Shown: one piece after another, positions 1 through 5,084 of the stretch
Layout of the letters: the number at the start of each line of letters is the position of its first letter
How positions within the stretch are numbered: position 1 is the first letter of the stretch
DNA from: Thermoflexibacter sp.
GTDB taxonomy: Bacteria; Bacteroidota; Bacteroidia; Cytophagales; Thermoflexibacteraceae
DNA length: 5,084 nt
Direction of reading: 5' to 3'
NCBI GenBank assembly: GCA_025455345.1
Contig: JALOMS010000408.1
Location: 1 to 5,084, forward strand
Made by a program: the position numbers and the translations under genes
Notes under the pieces: model-generated
Databases searched by the model: none
The model's input: only the letters and a program-made list of their open reading frames with translations
What the model was told of the DNA's origin: nothing

Positions 1-1425
1 GTAAAACTCCTCAAAAGTTTGCATTTGCAAGGCGAAATCTATGTGATTGGCGATGGCTATACAGATTACGAAATTCGCCAAGCAGGATTGGCAAATAGCT
101 TTTTTGCCTTTACAGAAAATGTAGAAAGAGAAGTAGTAGTAGAAAAAGCTGACCACATTGCCCCAAGTTTGGACGAGTTTCTGTATGTTCACAAACTCCC
201 TATGGCGATTTCTTACCCTAAAAGTCGCATTAACGTCTTGATTTTGGAGAACATAGAAACTTCTGCTCACCGCATTTTCAAGGAAGAAGGTTACAATATT
301 GAGATTGTCAATTCAGCCTTAGATGAAGCCGAATTGGCTGAAAAAATCAAAAATATATCTGTGCTTTGTATCCGCTCTAAAACTACGGTTACACGAAAAG
401 TTTTGGAAAATGCCAGCAAACTGATTTGCATTGGTACATTTACTATTGGCACGAATCAGATTGATTTACAGGCTTGTGCAGAAAAAGGAGTGGCGGTTTT
501 TAATGCGCCTTATAGCAATACGCGCAGTGTGGTAGAGCTTGCTGTTGGCTCTATGATTATGCTCATGCGTAATATTCCCGACAAAAATGCAGGTATGCAC
601 GTAGGCAAATGGGACAAATCTGCTACAAATAGCAATGAGGTTCGTGGAAAGAATTTAGGATTGGTCGGTTATGGCAACATTGGTTCACAACTTTCTGTAC
701 TGGGCGAGGCTTTGGGAATGAAAGTTTATTACTACGATACCGCAGAAAAATTAGCCATTGGCAATGCGACTAAGTGCCGCTCTTTGAAGGAGTTGTACAG
801 CATTGCAGATATTATTTCTGTCCATATTGACGGAAGGAAAAGCAACAAAAACTTCATTGGCGAAGATGACTTTGAGGCAATGAAAGAGGGCGTAATTTTT
901 ATGAACTTAGCAAGGGGGGAGGTAGTCAATGTGGCGGCTTTGGCAAAATACATTAAAAATGGAAAAATCAGAGGGGCGGCGGTAGATGTATTCCCCGAAG
1001 AACCCAAAAACAACAAAGAGCCTTTTGTATCAGAACTACAAGGTCTTAAAAATGTGATACTTACACCACACATTGGTGGAAGTACCGAAGAGGCGCAGTA
1101 CAACATTGCCAACTTTGTACCTACTAAAATCATTGAGTACATCAATACAGGTAGCTCACTATTGAGTGTCAATTTCCCCAATATTCAGTTGCCACTGTTG
1201 GAGGACGCACACCGCCTCATGCACGTACACGAGAATGTTTCGGGCATTTTGGCGAAAATCAATAGCACTTTGGCAAAGCACAACATCAATATCGTAGGGC
1301 AGTACCTAAAAACCAATGAAACCATTGGTTATGTAATTACAGACATCAACAAGGAGTACGATAAAGAAGTTATCAAAGACTTGAAAAGCATAGAAAATAC
1401 GATTAAGTTTAGGGTGTTGTATTAG
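1..1425 (+). CDS. serA: Phosphoserine phosphatase-like / D-3-phosphoglycerate dehydrogenase fusion (5' end outside window)
   Basis: Cytosolic serine biosynthesis enzyme: the dehydrogenase oxidises 3-phosphoglycerate to 3-phosphohydroxypyruvate with NAD. The reading frame is open from base 1, so the TTG at 19 is not a credible start and the gene begins upstream. Numbering from base 1, residues 1-75 look like the tail of a HAD phosphatase, with motif IV GDGYTDYE at 17-24 (compare GDGATDME in phosphoserine phosphatase). Residues 76-404 are the dehydrogenase: RSKT at 125-128, IGTNQ near 149-153, NAD-binding GYGNIG at 223-228, Asp246 ending the following strand, and the catalytic triad Arg305, Glu334, His357 with the same spacing as R240/E269/H292 of E. 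coli SerA. Residues 405-474 form a C-terminal ACT domain. The serine-binding positions of E. coli (H344, N346, N364) are matched by His410, Asn412 and Asn430, so feedback inhibition by serine is likely. The dehydrogenase call is very secure. The phosphatase role is inferred from the tail alone, because the nucleophile motif lies outside the window. Confidence 0.95.
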   Translation, partial: VKLLKSLHLQGEIYVIGDGYTDYEIRQAGLANSFFAFTENVEREVVVEKADHIAPSLDEFLYVHKLPMAISYPKSRINVLILENIETSAHRIFKEEGYNIEIVNSALDEAELAEKIKNISVLCIRSKTTVTRKVLENASKLICIGTFTIGTNQIDLQACAEKGVAVFNAPYSNTRSVVELAVGSMIMLMRNIPDKNAGMHVGKWDKSATNSNEVRGKNLGLVGYGNIGSQLSVLGEALGMKVYYYDTAEKLAIGNATKCRSLKELYSIADIISVHIDGRKSNKNFIGEDDFEAMKEGVIFMNLARGEVVNVAALAKYIKNGKIRGAAVDVFPEEPKNNKEPFVSELQGLKNVILTPHIGGSTEEAQYNIANFVPTKIIEYINTGSSLLSVNFPNIQLPLLEDAHRLMHVHENVSGILAKINSTLAKHNINIVGQYLKTNETIGYVITDINKEYDKEVIKDLKSIENTIKFRVLY

Positions 1426-1484
1426 TGTTTTTACTAAGTCTATAAAATAGCAATAAAGTACGGCAGGTATAATGCTTTTTTTTC

Positions 1485-1492
1485 TATTTTTG
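1485..1492 (+). promoter_or_regulatory. Candidate Bacteroidota -7 promoter element (TATTTTTG)
   Basis: TATTTTTG matches the TAnnTTTG -7 consensus of the Bacteroidota primary sigma factor. It sits in the 122-bp gap between serA and the E1 gene, about 55 bases before the E1 ATG, which would give a leader of roughly 48 bases. No TTTG or TTG -33 element is visible at the usual distance upstream (about 1460-1468), so the promoter is either weak, activator-dependent or a chance match in T-rich DNA. A run of eight T precedes it at 1476-1483. Confidence 0.45.
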
Positions 1493-1495
1493 CAA

Positions 1496-1511
1496 GGTAA
1501 ATGATTTTACC
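1496..1511. repeat. Perfect inverted repeat at the predicted transcription start (possible operator or leader hairpin)
   Basis: GGTAAA-TGAT-TTTACC is a perfect 6-bp inverted repeat with a 4-base spacer. It extends to 1493-1514 (CA...TG) if one central A/A mismatch is allowed. It begins 4 bases after the candidate -7 element, so it would overlap the transcription start. That position suits a repressor operator or the first hairpin of the mRNA. The symmetry is seen directly; the regulatory role is inferred. Confidence 0.35.
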
Positions 1512-1547
1512 ATGATTTAATATTGTTTCCCTAATCTGAAATAAAAG

Positions 1548-3977
1548 ATGGATATACAGACCTTAACCGATATAGACACATACATTTATACAAAAGAAGA
1601 AGTTTTAAATGATTATCGCATTGCTTGCGAGAGTCGCTATGCGAGCTTGGCAGGTCGCAAGGAGGTGTTTGCGGGGAAAGCTAAGTTTGGAATATTTGGA
1701 GATGGGAAAGAAATAGCACAAATAGCGATGGCTAAGGCATTTAAAAAGGGAGATTGGCGTTCGGGATATTATCGCGACCAAACATTTATGTTCGCGCTTA
1801 ATGAACTTACCATAGAACAGTATTTTGCCCAATTATACGCTCATCCAAGCCTCAAAGCAGACCCAGCGACTGCGGGAAGATGTATGAATGCCCACTTTGT
1901 AACAAGAAGTTTAGATGAAAAAGGCGAGTGGAATAAGCTAAGTGAAATGCACAACTCTGCGGCTGATGTTTCGTGTACTGCGGGACAGATGCCACGATTA
2001 GTAGGCTTAGCTTGGGCATCTAAGCTATATCGGAACAATCCTGATTTACACCAGTTCGAGGAATTTTCTATCAAAGGCAATGAGGTTGCTTTTGGTACGA
2101 TAGGGAATGCTTCTACTTCCGAAGGGCATTTTTGGGAAGCCGTCAATGCGGCAGGAGTGCTTCAAATCCCCATGCTATTGGCTATTTGGGACGATGGTTA
2201 TGGAATTTCGGTAGGGCAAGAATATCATACTACCAAAGGAGATTTATATAAGGTCTTAAAAGGTTTCCAACGCAATGAAAATGAGCAAGGTATCGAACTT
2301 TTCCAAGTCAAAGGCTGGGATTACGAAGGACTTTGTAATATCTTCAAATATGCCGCTGAAATTTGCCGTAATGAACATATACCTGCGGTAATACACGTTT
2401 GTGAAATGACCCAACCTCAAGGACACTCTACTTCTGGCTCTCATGAACGTTATAAATCCAAAGAGAGATTAAAATGGGAGGAAGAGTATGACTGTATTAA
2501 GAAATTCGAAGAATGGATATTAACCAAAGGAATTGCCAAAGAAGCAGAACTTCAAGAAATTAATCAAAATGCCAAACTCAAAGTAAATAACGCCAAACTA
2601 AGTGCTTGGCGCAGTTTTGTAGATGAGATGAAATCAGCACATGAGGAGGCATTAAGGTTATTAGAGGAAACCATATATGCGCTTGGTGGACAGGCAATTG
2701 CACAAAAAAATCAACTTAATCAAGTCAAAGAGGGCTTGCGTAAAACCCTCAATCCTATCTATTCTGATTCGGTAAGAGCTATAAAAAAAGCATTAAGAAT
2801 TCTCCGTTTTGAAGACAAAAAAATAAAAGAAAATTTACAAAATTGGCTTTCTAATACCCTCAAAGACAATGAGGAACGCTTTAGCTCACACCTATACAGT
2901 CAGTCAGCAGACTCAGCCCTGAAAGTCAAGGAGGTCAAAGCCCAATACGATGAAGATAGTCGTTTGGCAGACGGGCGAGAAGTTTTGCAGGCAAACTTTG
3001 ATGCTATTTTTGCAAAAAATCCCAAAGTCATAGCATTTGGGGAAGATGTGGGAAAAATCGGCGATGTCAATCAAGCATTTGCTGGCTTGCAAGCCAAATA
3101 TGGGGAAGTCCGTATTTCTGATACGAGTATTCGCGAGCTGACTATCATTGGGCAAGGCATAGGAACAGCGATGAGGGGCTTGCGTCCTATTGCAGAAATC
3201 CAATATTTAGACTATATTTACTATGGTTTACAACCCTTAGTAGATGATGTAAGCTGTTTGCAATATCGCACCAAAGGTGGTCAAAAAGCTCCACTAATTG
3301 TGCGTAGTAGAGGACATCGCTTAGAAGGAATTTGGCATTCAGGCTCCCCGATTGGAATGTTATTACATTCATTAAGAGGTATGTATCTGCTTGTACCTCG
3401 TAATATGACACAAGCCGCAGGATTTTATAATACCTTACTACAATCTGATGACCCTGCTCTAATCATCGAGTGCCTGAACGGTTATAGACTTAAAGAACGT
3501 ATCCCAAAGAATTTAGGAGAATTTACCGTACCTTTGGGTATTCCCGAAGTTATCAAAGAAGGCAAAGATGTAACTATCGTTACTTATGGCTCTATGTGTA
3601 GAGTAGTTTTAGAGGCTTCCGAACAGTTATATGAAGTTGGGATTTCATGCGAAATCATTGATGTACAGAGCCTTTTACCTTTTGATATAAACCATACTAT
3701 TGCCCAATCCATTAAAAAAACAAGTAGAGTGATTTTTGCTGATGAAGATGTACCAGGTGGCGCAGCAGCCTATATGATGCAGCAGGTCATAGAAGGTCAA
3801 AATACCTATCAGTATTTGGACTCAAAGCCTATATGCGTTACAGCCAAAGCACACCGCCCGCCTTATGGTAGCGATGGAGATTATTTTTCCAAACCCAATC
3901 CTGAAAATATTATTGATGCGGTTTATGAGGTCATGTCAGAAGCTAACCCTAAAGAATTTCCTGATTTATATTCTTAA
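1548..3977 (+). CDS. Fused 2-oxo-acid dehydrogenase E1 alpha/beta subunit (2-oxoisovalerate dehydrogenase type)
   Basis: Thiamine-diphosphate-dependent decarboxylase (E1) that passes an acyl group to the lipoyl arm of E2 in a cytosolic 2-oxo-acid dehydrogenase complex. It has 809 residues. The start is firm: an in-frame TAA lies at 1542-1544 and ATG 1548 is the first start codon after it. Residues 20-375 are the alpha chain: YRDQ at 75-78, GQMP at 146-149, the thiamine-diphosphate/Mg motif from GNAS (186-189) to DD (215-216), and the GHSTSGSHERY loop at 292-302. Residues 376-465 are a Lys/Glu-rich, probably helical linker. Residues 470-660 are the beta pyrimidine domain, with the conserved glutamate Glu530, His597 (HSGS) and His607. 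Residues 661-800 are the transketolase C-terminal domain. Fusion of the two chains is typical of Bacteroidota enzymes usually named branched-chain 2-oxo-acid dehydrogenase E1. Pyruvate or another 2-oxo acid cannot be excluded, and no E2 or E3 gene is in the window. Odd point: the usual GDG...NN motif reads GNA...DD. Confidence 0.93.
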   Translation: MDIQTLTDIDTYIYTKEEVLNDYRIACESRYASLAGRKEVFAGKAKFGIFGDGKEIAQIAMAKAFKKGDWRSGYYRDQTFMFALNELTIEQYFAQLYAHPSLKADPATAGRCMNAHFVTRSLDEKGEWNKLSEMHNSAADVSCTAGQMPRLVGLAWASKLYRNNPDLHQFEEFSIKGNEVAFGTIGNASTSEGHFWEAVNAAGVLQIPMLLAIWDDGYGISVGQEYHTTKGDLYKVLKGFQRNENEQGIELFQVKGWDYEGLCNIFKYAAEICRNEHIPAVIHVCEMTQPQGHSTSGSHERYKSKERLKWEEEYDCIKKFEEWILTKGIAKEAELQEINQNAKLKVNNAKLSAWRSFVDEMKSAHEEALRLLEETIYALGGQAIAQKNQLNQVKEGLRKTLNPIYSDSVRAIKKALRILRFEDKKIKENLQNWLSNTLKDNEERFSSHLYSQSADSALKVKEVKAQYDEDSRLADGREVLQANFDAIFAKNPKVIAFGEDVGKIGDVNQAFAGLQAKYGEVRISDTSIRELTIIGQGIGTAMRGLRPIAEIQYLDYIYYGLQPLVDDVSCLQYRTKGGQKAPLIVRSRGHRLEGIWHSGSPIGMLLHSLRGMYLLVPRNMTQAAGFYNTLLQSDDPALIIECLNGYRLKERIPKNLGEFTVPLGIPEVIKEGKDVTIVTYGSMCRVVLEASEQLYEVGISCEIIDVQSLLPFDINHTIAQSIKKTSRVIFADEDVPGGAAAYMMQQVIEGQNTYQYLDSKPICVTAKAHRPPYGSDGDYFSKPNPENIIDAVYEVMSEANPKEFPDLYS

Positions 3978-3990
3978 TTTCCAATTACTT

Positions 3991-4395
3991 ATGAAGTGGT
4001 TAAATGTTTTGGGCATGACATTGCAGTTTTTTTCATTTTGGTTTGCCGCTCCCGAAATTTTAGGAGAAGACAAACTAAAACATTATGAAGAGAAGATAAA
4101 AAAGTATATTTCTAACTTACCTACGCTTATTTTTGGTGTACCAAGTTTGATACTACTTTTCGTGTTTTTATCTTCCAATAAAGCAATAGAGAGCGGAGGA
4201 ACAGGCGTATTCTTACTGATACTTGCTGTTATTTTTAGAAAAAAAATAAGAATAAAATTTGAGGAAAAAATCATGCAACCTCTTTTAGACAAATTAATAG
4301 AAAGCGAAGACAAAAGACAAGACTATTTGAGAATAGCCTCTATCTTATTTACAGCAGGTTTTATTTTAAGTATCGTTGCTACTATTTTATCTTAA
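3991..4395 (+). CDS. Uncharacterised small membrane protein, about four membrane segments
   Basis: I do not recognise a named family for this 134-residue protein. The frame is open back to 3865 inside the E1 gene, but ATG 3991, 13 bases after the E1 stop, is the sensible start because the earlier part only shadows E1. Hydrophobic segments are at about 3-20, 43-61, 70-83 and 113-133, so an inner-membrane location is likely. Between segments 1 and 2 is a charged stretch (25-41, rich in Lys and Glu). Between 3 and 4 lies a long soluble amphipathic stretch (84-112) that starts with a basic cluster, RKKIRIK, suggesting a cytoplasmic face. The first segment runs into an AAPEILGED stretch (19-27) that looks like a conserved family signature rather than a cleavable signal. 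The 13-bp gap suggests co-transcription with E1, possibly by translational coupling. Function unknown; ATG 4015 is an alternative start. Confidence 0.75.
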   Translation: MKWLNVLGMTLQFFSFWFAAPEILGEDKLKHYEEKIKKYISNLPTLIFGVPSLILLFVFLSSNKAIESGGTGVFLLILAVIFRKKIRIKFEEKIMQPLLDKLIESEDKRQDYLRIASILFTAGFILSIVATILS

Positions 4396-4412
4396 AAATT
4401 TTATTTTATCTT
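4383..4412. repeat. Short direct repeat TATTTTATCTT (two copies)
   Basis: An 11-base sequence occurs at 4383-4393 and again at 4402-4412, offset by 19 bases. The first copy ends the membrane-protein gene and enters its TAA stop; the second lies in the 47-bp gap before the RidA gene. The DNA is very A/T-rich here, so a small duplication without function is the simplest reading. Confidence 0.3.
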
Positions 4413-4442
4413 GAGAAAAAAATAGATATAAATCCTAATAAC

Positions 4443-4952
4443 ATGAAATACATTATTTTAAGCATATTGATATGGCTTTCATTTTTGATTGCTTGTTCTC
4501 CACGTACCGCACAAACCGATGCGGATATAGCTAAAAAAGAAATAGATACCACAATCATCCTTTCGCCAAGTACGGAGCGTAAGATTATTTATACAGAAAA
4601 AGCTCCCAAACCCGTAGGTCCTTACAGTCAGGCAATTTTTAAGAATAATACCCTTTACGTAGCTGGGCAGATTGGCATAGACCCCCAAACAAGCAAACTT
4701 GTAGGAGATTCGGTAGATGTACAAACGCGTAAAGTCTTAGAAAACATCAAAGCAATCGTAGAAGCGGCAGGTCTTAAACTTTCAGATGTAGTCCAAACTA
4801 CGGTTTATTTGAGCAATATCAATGACTTTGATAAAATGAATAAGGTATATAAAGAATATTTTTCAGGGAGCGCACCAGCACGAGCTACCGTAGAGGTGGC
4901 GGCTATCCCTCTAAAAGCTAAGGTAGAAATAGTGGCGATTGCCGCCAAATAA
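4443..4952 (+). CDS. RidA-family (YjgF/YER057c/UK114) enamine/imine deaminase with lipoprotein signal peptide
   Basis: RidA proteins hydrolyse reactive enamine/imine intermediates such as 2-aminoacrylate, made by PLP-dependent serine and threonine dehydratases, to 2-oxo acids and ammonia. This 169-residue member has two parts. Residues 1-18 form a lipoprotein signal: Lys2, a hydrophobic core, and lipobox LIAC with Cys18 as the predicted lipidated residue. After a polar spacer (19-46), residues 47-169 are a full RidA domain of normal length: GPYSQA at 59-64, VAGQIGIDP at 73-81, and the family signature PARATVEV at 145-152. Arg147 corresponds to the substrate-carboxylate-binding arginine (Arg105 of E. 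coli RidA), and Glu162 in VEIVAIA matches the conserved glutamate. ATG 4443 is chosen because it gives a complete signal peptide and no start codon lies in the gap upstream. No acidic surface-export cluster follows Cys18, so a periplasm-facing anchor is more likely than surface display. Most relatives are cytosolic, so the physiological substrate here is uncertain. Probably the last gene of the E1 transcription unit. Confidence 0.92.
   Translation: MKYIILSILIWLSFLIACSPRTAQTDADIAKKEIDTTIILSPSTERKIIYTEKAPKPVGPYSQAIFKNNTLYVAGQIGIDPQTSKLVGDSVDVQTRKVLENIKAIVEAAGLKLSDVVQTTVYLSNINDFDKMNKVYKEYFSGSAPARATVEVAAIPLKAKVEIVAIAAK
4933..4947. other. GC-rich hairpin at the convergent gene junction
   Basis: TGGCG-ATTGC-CGCCA forms a perfect 5-bp stem with a 5-base loop, inside the last codons of the RidA gene and 9 bases before the stop of the opposing gene. 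It could slow polymerase from either side, but no T-run follows on the plus strand and only a mildly T-rich stretch follows on the minus strand. It also encodes the conserved RidA C-terminus, so its symmetry may be accidental. Confidence 0.25.
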
Positions 4953-4955
4953 GCT

Positions 4956-5084
4956 TTAGTCCAAGAATAATTTACTTTGCTGTTTGTTAAAAACACCCAA
5001 AACCTTGCCTATAAGTTCCTTCCCTATAAAAGGTGTATTTTTAGAGCGGGAGCGAATATGTTTTGTTTCAAATGTCCATGCTTG
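4956..5084 (-). CDS. pyrC: Amidohydrolase C-terminus, probably dihydroorotase (5' part outside window)
   Basis: Reading the minus strand from the window edge gives 42 uninterrupted codons and then TAA at 4958-4956. The peptide carries RSRSKNTPFIGKEL (residues 11-24 of the fragment) followed by IGKVLGVFNK. This matches the C-terminal pattern of dihydroorotases and related cyclic amidohydrolases: S(K/R)SKN(T/S)PF.G..L.G.V followed by a short final strand. Dihydroorotase closes N-carbamoyl-aspartate to dihydroorotate in pyrimidine synthesis, in the cytosol. The zinc-ligand motifs lie outside the window, so allantoinase or hydantoinase cannot be excluded, and the gene symbol is tentative. The gene converges on the RidA gene, with only 3 bp between the two stop codons. 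Confidence 0.65.
   Translation of the reverse strand, partial: QAWTFETKHIRSRSKNTPFIGKELIGKVLGVFNKQQSKLFLD

Noticed and set aside
732..1181. 149-codon open frame on the minus strand inside serA
   Set aside because: It lies wholly antisense to a strongly conserved dehydrogenase domain, and its translation has no recognisable domain.
1422..1437. Hairpin TTAGT-GTTTTT-ACTAA over the serA stop codon
   Set aside because: Five mostly A/T pairs, with the T-run in the loop rather than after the stem; not a convincing terminator.
1468..1473. TATAAT, a perfect sigma70-type -10 box before the E1 gene
   Set aside because: No -35-like sequence lies about 17 bases upstream, and Bacteroidota promoters use TAnnTTTG. 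In such A/T-rich DNA a TATAAT match is expected by chance.
1462..1483. Possible serA terminator: GGCA/TGCT stem followed by eight T
   Set aside because: The stem has only three Watson-Crick pairs plus one G-U pair around a 7-base loop, too weak to call a terminator even with the T-run.
1841..2146. 101-codon open frame on the minus strand inside the E1 gene
   Set aside because: Antisense shadow of the conserved alpha chain; no sign of its own start region or family.
3865..3990. N-terminal extension of the membrane protein overlapping the end of the E1 gene
   Set aside because: These 42 codons only read the E1 C-terminus in another frame; ATG 3991 gives a normal hydrophobic N-terminus 13 bases after the E1 stop.
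4805..4996. 63-codon open frame on the minus strand across the RidA end
   Set aside because: It is in a different frame from the dihydroorotase-like tail and is mainly antisense to the conserved RidA C-terminus.

Overview
The window looks like chromosomal DNA of a member of the Bacteroidota, most likely a Cytophagales-type bacterium. Four things point this way. A phosphoserine-phosphatase-like HAD tail is fused in front of an E. coli-like SerA. The alpha and beta chains of a 2-oxo-acid dehydrogenase E1 are fused into one polypeptide of about 800 residues. The intergenic region holds a TAnnTTTG-type -7 promoter element. No complete gene has a recognisable Shine-Dalgarno sequence; the leaders are simply A/T-rich. 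These are core-metabolism genes, and no mobile element, CRISPR array or RNA gene is visible.

Layout: (1) 1-1425, plus strand, the 3' part of a serB-serA fusion whose 5' end lies outside the window. (2) 1426-1547, a 122-bp intergenic region with a likely -7 promoter element and a perfect 6-bp inverted repeat just downstream of it. (3) 1548-3977, a fused E1 alpha/beta subunit of a 2-oxo-acid dehydrogenase, branched-chain type most likely. (4) 3991-4395, a 134-residue uncharacterised protein with about four membrane segments, 13 bp after the E1 gene. (5) 4443-4952, a RidA-family enamine/imine deaminase preceded by a lipoprotein signal peptide. (6) 4956-5084, minus strand, the last 42 codons of an amidohydrolase, probably dihydroorotase, ending tail-to-tail with the RidA gene with only 3 bp between the stop codons.

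Genes 3 to 5 run in one direction with gaps of 13 and 47 bp and probably form one transcription unit started from the 1426-1547 region. serA and the leftmost sequence belong to a separate upstream unit. The clear metabolic themes are serine synthesis, 2-oxo-acid decarboxylation to acyl-CoA, reactive-imine clearance and pyrimidine synthesis. A link between E1, the membrane protein and the exported RidA is only inferred from their arrangement. The items most worth a second look are the lipoprotein form of RidA, the unknown membrane protein, the altered thiamine-diphosphate motif of E1 (GNA...DD instead of GDG...NN), and the palindrome at the predicted transcription start.
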